Of a DNA stretch of 64,000 nt, positions 44,871 to 57,649 are shown piece by piece. The notes under the pieces are model-generated. The model saw nothing but the letters and a program-made list of their open reading frames with translations. It had not been told where the DNA came from and ran no database searches. A program made the translations under genes and the position numbers. The stretch comes from Viscum album (taxonomy: Eukaryota > Streptophyta > Magnoliopsida > Santalales > Viscaceae), in NCBI GenBank assembly GCA_963277665.1, contig OY728143.1:1118912110-1118976109 (forward strand). Reading direction: 5' to 3'. Position 1 is the stretch's first letter. Each line of letters opens with the position of its first letter.

Positions 44871-47800
44871 GTTATCACTATTACTGATGTAGAAGCTCGG
44901 AAAGACTTGGTGGCAGGTAATTTAATGGTTTCCTCATGTTTCGAAAATGCTTTATTTGATTCTGGATCATCACATTGTTTCAAACATTCCTAGTTTTCTA
45001 AGAAAATTAGATATTTCCAATTTCATTTAACAATGGAGTTGTTAGTTAAAAATCCTAAGGGAAGTATCATCACAACTAAGTTTTGTGAATATTCTCCCAC
45101 TAGAAAATATAAATATTCTTTATCAGCTGATCTAATCATCATACCCGTGATTGAATTTGATATAATCCTTGGTATGGATTGGATTTCAGACCATTATGTG
45201 AAGATTTATTATAAGTAGAAGGAGGTTACGATTTTTGATGATTATGATAGAGATCACCTTATCATTAGAGTAGAATCATCACCACCTGATTCTCATTTAG
45301 ATCAACCCATAGTAGCCTAACTAAATTCAATTATAGGGGAGGAAGAGAATGAAATAACTGTGGGTGAGGAGAAGAATGTTCAAATAGAGGATGTACCTAT
45401 TGTGAAAGAATATGATTATGTGTTTCCAGAATATTTACCTGGACATCCTCTAGAATGAGAAATTGAGTTGTCCATTGACTTAATTCCTAGTTCAAGGCCA
45501 ATATCGAAGACCCCTTATAGAATGGAAACTATGGAATTAGTGGAACTAAATAAACAACTAGAGGAATTGAGTAATAAGGGATTTATTCTCCCTAGTGTTT
45601 CTCCATGGGGAGCCCCGGTACTTTTTGTTAAGAAGAAATATGGATCTATGAGGTTATTTATCTACTACAAGGAGATCAATGCTATAACAATAAATAAAAA
45701 GTATCCCCTACCTCGCATTGATGATTTTTATTTGACCATCTGCATGGAGATCAATAATTTTCAATGATTGACCTTCGATCTGGATACCATCAGTTGTGTG
45801 TGAAGAAGGAAGACATTCTGAATAGAGAATTTCAAACTTGGTATAGGAATTACGAGTTTACAGTAATGCCTTTTGGATTTACTAATGCACCCTCTATTTT
45901 CATAGATCAAATGAACAGAGTTTTCAAGGAATACCTTGATGAATTTTTTGTGGTATTTGTTGATGATATCTCGATTTACTCCGAAATCTAATAAGATCAT
46001 GAAAATCACCTGCGCATTATCCAGAAGTCATTTAGAAGACATGAATTATATGGGACGTTTAGCAAGTGTGAATTATGGATTCATGAGATATCTTTTCTAG
46101 GTCATATGGTCTCTAATGATGGAATTTTCTATGACCCTTCAAATACCATGGAAATCCAAGAATGGTAGCACCTACAAGTATAACAGAAGTACACAATTTT
46201 ATGGGTTTAGCAGGTTATTATCGATGTTTCGTCCAGAATTTTGCCCAGTGGGATTAGCCATTAACAAAGATCACACGAAAAGGAGTTAAATTTATTTGGA
46301 AAAAAGAGTGTGAAGAATGTTTTGAAGAAATAATGATAATATTATTCAATCCTCATATATTAACTCTACCATTGGGGAATGATGAGTTCATTATTTGTAG
46401 TGATGCATCAAATAAATGACATTGTTGTGTCCTTATGAATAATGATAGGGTTATTACCTATGCATCCCGACAGATGAAAATTCATGAGAAAAACTATCCT
46501 ACTCATGATATTGAGTTAGAAGCTGTAATCTTTTCTTTGATGATTTGGAAACACTGTCTCTATGGTGAAAAATGTGAGATTTATACTGATCATAAATGTC
46601 TGAATTATATTTTCTCACAGAAATAACTCAATATGAGGAAAAAGAGATGGCTTTAACTACTCAAGGATTATGATTGCACGATTCAATACCACCTGGGGAA
46701 GGAAAATAACATACCAGATGCATTGAGTAGAAAGGATCATGGAGTTTTGAACAAGATGTGAGTTGAAACGGATCCTATTGTCATGGATATAGTTATGATG
46801 GATATGGGAATCACCATGTAAGGTGAAACATCAATACTTTTTCAAATGGTTGACAAACCATCTTTACTATAAAGGATAAAGAGTTCTCAGACCGGTGATG
46901 AAGAGTTTCAATAGAAGATTAAAGATGTGAAAGATGGGATATTGAGTGACTTTGTGAATGATGATGGAATTTTGAAATTTGGGAAGAGACTTTGTGTCCC
47001 GATATACCTTATCTAAAAAAGGGAATTGTTGGAAGATTCTCATAGTTCCAACTTCTCTATACACCCTAGGAGCACAAAAATGTATAGATATATGAAGGAA
47101 TATTTTTGGTGGGACAACATGAAGAGGGAGATTGCTGATTTTTTGTCAAGATGTATAGTTTGTCAACAAGTGAAAGCTGGAAGGTAACAGACTAGAGGAG
47201 TCATGCAACCTCTTCCCATACTGGAGTGGAAATGGGAAAATATTATGATGGACTTTTTCATGGGACTAACAAAGAATCCTGGAAAGAATTATGCAATATG
47301 GGTTATTGTTGATCGTATTAGCAATTCAGAACATTTTCTTGCTATAAGAGAATATCTAACACTTGAACGTATAGCAAGACTATATAGTAATGATGTTTTG
47401 AGACTTCATGGAGTACCCATGTCGATTGTTTCTAATCGTGATCCCTGTTTTACATCATGATTCTGGAAAAGTCATTAGAAATCCATTGATAAAGAACATC
47501 ATTTGAGCACTGCCTACCACCCCCAAATTGATAGAAAATAAGAATGGACTATTCAATCCTTATAAAACATAGTGAGATCATGCTCACTGGACTTTCAAGA
47601 TATGTGGGATCAATATTTACCTTTTGAGGAATTTTCCTATAACAATAGATTTCATTCAAGTATTCCGATGGAACCATATGAAGAGTAATATGGAAAGAGA
47701 TGTCGCACACCAACTTGTTGGGATGATGTTGGTGAAAGAAAACTTGTAGGCCCGAAACTTATTGAGGAAACGATGGAGATGGCAAAGGTAATCCAAACAG

Positions 47801-48290
47801 ATATCATTGTAGTTCAATGTAGGAAGAAGCGCTATGCTGATAACCAAAGGAATTACTTGGATTTTTAGGTTGAAAATCATGTTTTCTTGAAGGTATCTTC
47901 ATAGAAGGGTGTTTTATGTTTCGATAAGAAGGGTAAATTGAGTCCCAGGTACATCAGACCTTTCGAAATTCTAGAACGAATTGGGGCTGTAACTTACAGT
48001 TTGGAAATACCGCCATGTCTCTCCAAATTTCGAAATGTATTCCACGTATCACTGTTGAGAAAATAAATGCCTAAACAAACACATGTACTCACCTATGAAT
48101 AATTAGAACTGGAACACGAACTGTCTTATTGCAAAGAGATTGTCAAGGTTCTTGATACAAGAGAACAACTGCTGAGTAACCGGACGACTCGTCTGGTAAA
48201 ATTTCATTGGAGAAACCATAATATGGAAGAGGCAAAGTGGAAACCCTAGGAACTAATGATGAAGAACCACTCGAGTATTATTATGCAACA
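44871..48290 (+). pseudogene. pol: Copy C: protease, RT, RNase H, integrase and chromodomain (inactive)
   Basis: Homology passes through at least three frames. Protease DSG is at 44958-44966. RT spans about 45470-46100, with YPLPRIDD near 45703 and catalytic FVDDI (aspartates 45962-45967) kept. RNase H spans about 46370-46740, with SDAS near 46401 and YTDHK near 46580; the first aspartate is kept, unlike B. The integrase zinc region is near 47030-47170 (CIVCQQ kept). The core has MMDFFMG near 47247 (first aspartate kept), SIVSNR near 47421 (second aspartate now asparagine) and a stop near 47540 in the glutamate segment. The chromodomain is near 48125-48275 (VKVLD...RLVKFHWRNH). Numerous stops and frameshifts make it inactive. 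B and C have lost different catalytic residues, so they decayed independently. Confidence 0.9.
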
Positions 48291-48322
48291 ATATTCTAGA
48301 AATTTAGAGGATGAAATTATTT

Positions 48323-48336
48323 GAAGGAGGGGAGAA
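48323..48336 (+). promoter_or_regulatory. Polypurine tract of copy C
   Basis: GAAGGAGGGGAGAA, identical to element A, directly before the 3' LTR. Confidence 0.92.
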
Positions 48337-51300
48337 TGTAACACCCCACACTTCCACGGTATGCTTCCCTTTGATTATTGCAATAGGTTGCATTGGATGC
48401 AACTTCAAGATTCTAACACACCATGACCAATCAGAGTAGCTGTTATGAATAGTAATATGAACCTTTTGTAATTATATAAATTTTAGCTTTCAAAATAGAA
48501 TTCATTTTTAAATTTGAAATATCAAAATTATCTTAGGGTGAATTTTTGGTATTTTTCTGAAAACTTTCAATTTTTGATAAATAGTGAAAAACTATTTGTT
48601 ATTGTTTAAAACTGAATTTTATTTAAATAAATATTTATTTTATTTAAATTTATTTTGGGTCAAAAATAGATATATAATACCTATATAAGTTCAATTTAAT
48701 TCATTGGATTCAGTTTATAATTGTTTTAGATATATAAAAATTTTATGGAACTTTTCGCCGTCTTTTACCCACCTCTTAGGAGAATTTGCAAATACACATA
48801 AAACATAATTTTACCACTTCTATGAGTGGAATTTCCAAAATCTGAGAGACACGATTGATATCAGTAAGAAAAATGTGGTTTAATAAGATGGAAATAATTT
48901 TTGTTGAATAGTAACTTTTAACTTTTATTTACCACGGTTAAAAGTAAATAGGGTATTTAAGGGTAAAAATGATATTTTTATACCCTAAAACATGTCCTAA
49001 TTCTATTGGATAAGTATAGTTCGACAAAAAAAATCTTAGGAATAAAATATGAACCTCTTTGTTCCACTTTGGATTAGATTAGGGCATTTATTATTTTTTA
49101 ATTTAATCAAGAGTTAAAAGAGTTAAAATGAATGTTTAATAACTAAAACAATATTGATATAGGGTTAAAAATAAGATAAATTAGACTATAAATATTCATT
49201 AGAAAGATAAAAATATTTTCTACATAATGGGATTTTATTTATATTTTTTAGACATTAAATAATTTAATTTATTTATGACACAATGATGATGCATTAATTA
49301 ACTAATTAATGAAATATTAAAATAATGATACTATAAAAATCCTAATAAATGTAGTTTGAGACTTTTTATGAATTAAACTAATTTTATAGGTTAATATGAC
49401 ATATTAGGGTTGGTTAAACTATTTTTTTGAATTAATAATTCTGTAATAAATTTAGCTAAAAACAATACCAAATAGTATCAAAATTGACATAAAAGAGTTT
49501 TTAATACAAATATTATATTATTAATTGATATTTTATTCCTAAAAATATAAGGCTTGGAAAGAGGACTTATATTATGATAGGTGTATCATTAATGAACCAC
49601 TTGGTGTTTACGTGGAAGTATATAGTATGTTTATTAACCATATATTATAAAAATACAAAGGGGCATGGTAAATGTCAAACTATTTAACTAAGAGTTAAAT
49701 ATAAAAGGTAAAGTTAATATAGTGATCCAATACTTTCTAAAACCTATTGGTTGAGTGATTTTAGACCCATCCCCATCTTAGAATTTATAGTATCCATTTT
49801 GGATCCATTAGAAACCGAAAATGATTTTATTGTAAAATAATATTTCTAGCTTTTCCTAAGGTGCCCCTCACCCATCTTAGAAAAGGGCACTACCCCTTCT
49901 CTCTAATTCACACCTTCAAAGCCATTTGGCTCGGAAAAACACTACCTAAATACCCTCCCAAACATCCACACTTCATACTAGAGTCCTTAATTTAGTCAGA
50001 AATCCAACCTATGGAGCCCTTTTGATCAAATCCAAAGGAAGAACCCGAAGAAGAGGTAAATACTTCATCACATCTTCCATTTTCCTTTCTTCTTCCACTT
50101 CTAAATTATTTGTTGTTTACATTCTAAAATAATAACTCCAGTATATTCTATATACTATGATGTTATTTTAAATTTGGTACAACCAAATTCATTAGTCTAT
50201 CCATCCCTTGAATGTCATGTCATCATACGTGCGTACGTACGACTTACCGTCTCCACGTCGTGATGTAATTGTTATTCAATACATTATTATTTGGATGAGT
50301 TTAATAATGATGTTAAATTGATGTAAACAATAAATATAACATGATCATGATTCATTATATATGATATAACATCCAATTATATATTATTTTAATATCAAAA
50401 TATTGATATTGTCGCTCGTGTGTACATACAGATTACGGTCTCAATATAGCGATGAGATTCATTCCCCATCAGATCCATTCAAGAATAATTTTCTTTTGGT
50501 GATTAAAAATAATGTTTAAATACTTGATAGTATTCTGGATATTAATTATATAAACCCCGTCCATAACAATTATGACTCACATAACAAATAATATAAAGGA
50601 AAATGAATCCGTTAACACCTGAAACGACGATAATACTACGATATTATTAACAAAGTAATGTTAAAAGATCATATATGATGTCGTATTAATGTATATGATT
50701 ATTGTATAATTTAATAACAACTATTTAACAATTATACCGGCGGTTAACCTACCCTCGACCAAGGAAAAGTGAAAGGTAAGTGTTAATTTCACTCTCTCTT
50801 CATTATCCGAGGTTGTTTATATGTAATTATCTACTGGGATCTCTTTCTCATCCACATCCATGTTTCATAAAAATGTATTTCAGAACATTCTTACTATTTA
50901 ATAGACTATGGGTTAATTTCATTTATACCATTTTTTTAAATTTTATAAAATGTTGTTAAATTAATCTTTCTGTTGTTTTTTCAACAAGGTCCTTTTTAAC
51001 CTTTTTGACAAAATTAAGGAAAGAATGTCTTTTTTTCAAGTTATAAAACGGGTGAGGCTATTTTACGCTGTTATAAAATCGTTGAAGCATCCCTTACAAG
51101 CTTATAAGAATATTATCAAAATAAATTTTTTATTTTATAAAAATTTGAATTTTAAATTATTTAAAAAATATATATATTTCTCTCAAATAGTTTTTATTTC
51201 ATCTATAACAACATCCTCTGATGGATTTTAAGCTTATTTGAAGTTGATTTATTATGATACAAAACAGACATAGTGTATTGAAGGTTTCGTGATATGTTTG

Positions 51301-52068
51301 ACTATGGATGTGTTATTTTTATACCATTCATGGTTTATGGATAAAGTGTTGACATTTCATATGCTAGTTTTAATATGAATGTTTATGTTATGTTTAAACC
51401 TATTCATACGAGGAATGATTTGGACTTAGTAAGTGATGGGTGGATCCCACTATAGCTCCTCGATGCATCGATATGTCTCATGAGACAAAATAGTTTCTTG
51501 GAACAAGGACTTGACAAAATCTTATTTTTAGTCTTGGCATATGGCCTTGACTATGTGGTTATGATTTTCGGGCATTATGCATTCTATCATTATAAAAGTG
51601 GTTATTGATATCACATGTGATTATTCAACGAGTAAAATATCCATGTGAATTTGTAAATGGAATTATTTCATTTTATTTTTTCCATATTATGCTGAAGTTC
51701 AAGTTTAAAAGGATTTTGTTTTTGTTATACATTTCCTTAAATGTATGTTCTTATTTATGAAAGTTTCTGCTATATTGTTATTTTTACTGAGCATCTGAGC
51801 TCACCCCTTTCTATGTTTTATTTTTTCCAGGATGTGAAGAAGTATTTTATGATTGACATGCTGGGATAGTCTGAGGGGATATGAGTGTGGACGATGGAGA
51901 CTATGTTGTTGAAGATTTCACTTTATCGTGTAATGTAAGATTTATGAATGTATCTGCTGTTTCCAAGGCTACTAAACTAATAATTTTTTGGAGACTTGAT
52001 CTTTTGTGATCATTCCAATGTTATGTAATAATACACCGACTTTGGGTAACTGGGGTCAGGGCGTTAAA
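48337..52068 (+). repeat. 3' LTR of copy C
   Basis: 3732 bp, partner of 39591-43320, starting TGTAACACCCC and ending CAGGGCGTTAAA (terminal CA worn to AA). The TATA box has mutated to TTAGAAAAGG near 49876. Donor 1 (GAG|GTAAAT at 50053-50061), donor 2 (50773-50780) and acceptor 2 (CAG ending 51830) are kept, while acceptor 1 has lost its AG near 50739. Confidence 0.92.
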
Positions 52069-55000
52069 ATGACGAAGTATTGGATCCCATCCAAAAATTT
52101 TACATATATATAATTGTGGAGGTATGTGAGGTGATGAACCAAAATCATTTCCTCATATTCCAAGACAATTTGTACATTGAAATTGTTCACATTACCTTCC
52201 ATATTGTTGGATGGACCTAGGAGATCATGTTAGGAGACATCGACATTGGGTTGGGTATTTACACATCTAGATTTTTTTTATTCTCTAGCTTACGTTAAAT
52301 TTTTTATCGATCAGAAAAAGGTAGATGCTACACATTGACAGAAATTGATATCCAATTAAACCTATAGATTTCATGAAAACATATGGTGAGGAGGACCTAG
52401 CTAATTTGTGTAACCATATGGATAATTTTTTGGGTTATATCCCATGCTTGGAAGATAAGAGAAGACACTCATAGGAGCATTAGATAGATTTAGGTGCTTC
52501 TTTTATCCTCTAATGATGGTGGAAATACAATTAACATGGACTGGTATTTCACACACCCCTATGAGGCCCATTCGATGGAGAACTTGTAGTAATTTTATGG
52601 TAGAAACTTCATTATAAATCATCAACTTCATCTGGGAATTTTGAACGCCACTCATCCCACTACTTCTCTTGGGCATATAAATTCCAATGATCTAAAATTT
52701 CATTATAATATGGTGCTTCTAATTATTATTGATGAATTCTACTCTTGTGCCCTTGAGTATGATATGGTGGCTGATGAGTGGCCTAATCTTCATGTTACAG
52801 TACCTCAGGCTGCTAAACTAGCTTCCACCCATACCATCCTATACCCTAATCCAACTACATCTACCATAGTTACTACCATTGTCTCACACCCATATTCTCC
52901 TCCTTCAACCATTTTACTACACCATTTCCATTCTGAACCTAACCCACCATTGACTTTAGATATCTAGGGAGTTATACATTTTATTCTTAAGAACCAGAGA
53001 TGGCTCTGCTGAAAGTTTAGAATCCCCTACATAGAACCGCCCCATTTTCCACCACTCTTGCATCTCATTCCATACCCACACCTTCAACCCACCCGCCAGT
53101 TGTCATAGAACCATCTTTAACCTCCATCAACACCCCAATATACACCCATTTCATCATTCATTTAAAGCTTATAGATTCTAGTACCTAGTTGTTATTTTTG
53201 ATACTAATGGATTGAGGTAGTAAAGTCCCTTCAATGTCATCCTCATCCTAGGGTCTATTTATAGATCTAACTACTATACATTCATAACAAATACATACCT
53301 ACACCTATAATCCACATATGATGACTGATCCATCTTCCATCATTTTGGAACATTTGATGTCAGTCATTTAACTAACCTATGACTCTATTTTATCCATTGA
53401 AGTTGTAATGCAAATCTTTACACACACTGTTAGATAGGGTACTATTTATTTAGATAGCAGAGAGTCAGCCTATCGAGTTTATCAGTTTCCATGTATTCTT
53501 TCCCTTATTGTACTATATTTTTGTTGTTTATTTGTTATACGTAATATATTACCAATACTAACTGTATGTTCTATATTGTTTAATGAATGGGAGATGATTT
53601 CTTAACATTACATAACTTCATTACATTATCATTATTTTATATGCATTCATTTAGCTATGTCACGATCTAAGACCTCTATCTTTGTAATAAATTATTCTGT
53701 AATAATTCCATATCATCTCCCACATGAGGTATCTCCTCAAGTAAATGACATAGTGGGATAACTGTAGGGGTACCATACAAAAAATGTACAATAGTCACCT
53801 CCATGACCCATAGGGAAGCTCTAGCATCGAGATGGAATTTCTCGATGAACCATTCTAAATGTTGTTAACCCGACCAAGTACCCCCACACAAAAAAAGATA
53901 TAGATACTAGTTTATGAAAGAGATAGTTCATAGGTGCGCTGACAGACATCAACTACTAAAATGTTTCCGATAAGTCTAGCTGAAAACACCATTGTTTGTA
54001 CCTTATGGGATGAAACCGATATAATTTTTTTCTAATGTTATATTGGGTATCTTAGAATGTTTTATTTTTTTTCTATAGCTTTTTGTCAATAGTTCATCTG
54101 AAAATTTTTTGTAGTATGATCCTTGAATATATTAGAGAAGCTTCTAACCACTATTTATTTTGTGAATAAAACATTTTTATTATTCCATAATTATTACCTC
54201 TATTGTACAGATGGTTAATCTAGTGAAGGTATTTTTTATTATAATAGTTTCAATATGTTCTTTGTTTTACATCAGCATCCAACATTTCCCCATGGAATGT
54301 AGTTTTTATAGGGATATCATGATTCAAAAACATAATTATATAATTTCCTCTACTAGTTTTTGTATTAAATTATTTCATTCTCTACCATTTAAGATTCCAA
54401 AATAGTGCCGAAAATATTACATTTTTATGTGAGGGGGAAGAATTATTGGGGTTTATTGAGTTTATAGCTAGATTATTGCATTATTAATTATTGTAGAAGA
54501 CATTTCTCATTATAATAATTATTTAATGGGAAATATAATTACACCTATATCATTAAATGAAGTATTTTTGATACACAATGTTGAAATATATTGTTATTCA
54601 TGGATATAATTTTAGCATGATACCTGAGTTAGTAATTTATGTTGGATTCTTGTTTCATGAAATTAATTCCTATTTAATTATTAATATTTCTTTTTCCCAA
54701 AATGATTTCTTGATTTTTTATATTCACATTCATCATATTATTCTAGATCTATATTTTCATACACTTTTCTAAGCATATTTCTTAAGAGATACATGGGGAA
54801 TTTAAACTCTAAAATGACATTGTAATCTTATCAAGGGAATGACTAGATAAATACATAGCTAAAATAATTGAGGAAATAATATTTTAATCAATTTATCATA
54901 AAACACACCTATAAATGTGTCTTTATTATGTCCATAGAATCATTAAATGAACTTCTTTGGATTGATCCATTTTACAGGACCATTTTATCCTTTAACACAC

Positions 55001-55990
55001 TGCTCTCATTATAACTACATGATTTCAACTTGAATAACTGAGGTTATATAATCATTACTAATAGATATATGATTTTATTATAGAGGATATTTATGGTGAC
55101 ATTCCACATGATCTGCAGTGTATGGCCCATGGTTCTTCTGATATGACATTCATGATTATCTAGTTAAAAATGAAGAAGAATAATAATATATAAATGAAAT
55201 ATATATTTATAAATATATGGGTTTTGTATTATGAATATCAAAAATCCCCAATACTATACCAATTATTCCTTGATTGGTCATATATGGCTAGGTAATAGTT
55301 TTGAGATCTGGATAAGACATGACATTTTGAAAATAGAAGAAAACAAAGAAAAAAATACTTTTATTTCACTTTCATGATACATCTGTAGTCCTACCTAGAT
55401 CTTTTAGGAGTGTGAAGATTCAGATTTATGGATAATTGTAATCATTTCATTACCCATGATTATAATGTATTATAGTTTTTATTACCCTCCATTTTATCTT
55501 AATGTTTTTTCATCTACCCGTCTAACCTCATCCTGGGAGTCATTTGAACATTATTTTTCAATCCCTCATGAATAATTGTATGTTTTTATGTAGGAAGTTG
55601 ATATATTAAAACCAATAAAGGAATGTGGTTAGGAACATGGATTAAAAAAATGATAAAAATTCCAATTTCATCTTACCTAGATTATTGAGAAATAATTCAT
55701 GGTGAGGTCAAATTAAATATTGGTATAGCTTCTAATGAAATATAAAGTAATTTCTATTATAAAAATAAAGGGTGTAAATATGGAATATAACCATGAGGCA
55801 TTACTGCTTTTCTCTATAGGAGTGATTATGGAGGAAAATATTTTCCCACTAACCATTATTTTTATATTCTTATTTCAAATTCTTATTTTCTATTTAAAAC
55901 TTTTTTCATCATGAATCCTTATTGAGAAGATTTTTCCATGACAAAAAGAAATTGTTAATGTATCGGTTAAGTGGATAATATGAATTTACA
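52069..55990. other. Noncoding stretch with one unassigned frame
   Basis: DNA to the right of the B/C insertion. The frame 52641-52967 (108 codons, proline- and threonine-rich end) and the region before it (52200-52640) have a less A+T-biased, possibly once-coding look, but no family can be named. It could be the 3' part of the Athila/Tat-type element cut off by B/C; that is a guess from position only. From 53000 to 55990 only short frames are seen (54211-54405, 54578-54772), without domains. Confidence 0.35.
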
Positions 55991-55999
55991 TATATATAT

Positions 56000-57560
56000 A
56001 TTTATATATTGGATATATTTCATTAATATCTATTCATTATTTATTTGATAATACATTGGGTTTTCACTGGATTATTCAGAAAAAAATGATTCAATAATCA
56101 AAGGATGTGTTGCTATAATTTTAGGAATTTCAGACATTAAATTTCGCGAAACATATTCAAGGAAAATATTTTTCTTTAATAGTACCCTAGAATGTGAAAT
56201 TATAACTCGTAAAACTTGAAAATGCCATTAATAAACCATGAAAAATAAATACATCACGTGAATCTATTAAATGGCATGAATGTTTCAAAATCTAATACCT
56301 GTGAAAGAAACATTTTTTGAAACATAGGAGATAAAAAATTTCTTCATATTTTTTATAATTCTATTTCATGCCATGAATTCCCATTACATGTAAAGAAATA
56401 TTCATGGAATGAGTTATTTAAAGAATTATCAAAAACATAAACATTTAAACTTTTTGATAGATCCATGATTATTTATAACAAGTGCTCGATAAAGAACTAG
56501 AGACGAGAACAAATTATTTCATTCTTCTAAACATTCTCCCTCTTCCCTCTTCAAATCATGTTTTAATTAATTTTCTTTATTTCATTGATAATATTTTTCA
56601 AATGTGAATCATTCAAAATTATTTTCTATTTTGGTTTCCTATTGTGAGTGTTTTTTCAATTCCAATTGTAGTTTTATGTTCAACTGCCACATATCTTTGT
56701 TCAATTATTGCAAACTACTATATATCGTTCATTTAGGAATTTGTGTTGATTGATTCTAAATAACATTAACGGTGGATTAATGAATTCTAAATTATTTAAT
56801 TAATTTTTCAAGTATGTTTCCAATTTAAATATTTTATAATATTCGTGTTATCATGTGCGGTTTATCCATTTAGGGTTTGGGGACTAGAGTTGGGGTGGCT
56901 TAAACTTAATGAATCCTTAAATAAAAACATGGTTAAACCATTGTCTAGTAATTAGGTTAAGAATTAATTTTAATTAAATTATTTAGCACAACCCATATAA
57001 GGTGAATTTAAATAGAGTAATGCAGTCCTAATTGGATTTGAGAATCATTTAAATAATATCTTGTGAAACATTCTACTTTTGTATCCAAAACATATGCACC
57101 TAGGTTTTGGACTACCTCTAGAACAAATACTAGTTTCCATCTCCAGTATATTCAATTGGCCTGAAAAAAAATAATTTGGGAAATCTTCACTGCTTTTATG
57201 CTTAATCCATAGAACTATCCAAATATAGATATTACAACACCTTTTTAATAATCCCTAAAATTAAACCTGATGCTTTCCCATTATTTATGATGTAAAAAAA
57301 CAACATAATCCATTGAAATCAAAACCAATGTGAGTTACATTTGTAATCCATCTATAAGGTTCTAATATCTATGATACAATAATTTTAATGTTGTACCACT
57401 TGGTTCGACACAATTCCTCTATTATGTAATTCATTTTTATCTATTATAGATTCATATTTATATATTGTAAATCTGATCAACACCCATGTGGAATAAAAAA
57501 CACTACATGGTCAAATAAATTATGATTTGGAAGACATGGGAAACATGGGCCCAAGATTCA
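56000..57560. repeat. Repeat block Y, copy 2
   Basis: The counterpart of 26410-27960, landmark by landmark (see that entry). Here Y is followed directly by repeat L, whereas copy 1 is preceded by the 8400-type block. Together this suggests an original order of 8400-type block, Y, L that has been rearranged in the other copies. Noncoding. Confidence 0.45.
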
Positions 57561-57649
57561 TTGAAAATAAAGTATTACTCTAAAAATTATTATGTATGTG
57601 TGGAATGTTTGTTTCTATGGGTAATTATTTCTTTATTCACATACATTTT

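Larger units (their letters stand above)
35762..52068 (+). mobile_element. Tandem Tekay-type chromovirus pair: truncated B, shared LTR, C, 3' LTR
   Basis: The order is B internal region (starting mid-gag), polypurine tract, LTR 39591-43320, primer site, C internal region, polypurine tract, LTR 48337-52068. The middle LTR is at once the 3' LTR of B and the 5' LTR of C. Such chains arise by unequal recombination between LTRs or by recombination between copies. About 4.9 kb (the 5' LTR, leader and half of gag of B) is missing on the left. The bases after the last LTR (ATGAC, 52069-52073) have no match at 35757-35761, so the ends do not form a target duplication. The two LTRs differ at about one base in seven in their first 125 bases, so the pair is far older than element A. 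Confidence 0.88.

Noticed and set aside
52200..52967. A plant mobile-domain or transposase fragment
   Set aside because: A few residues look suggestive, but no catalytic or family-defining motif can be followed in one frame.
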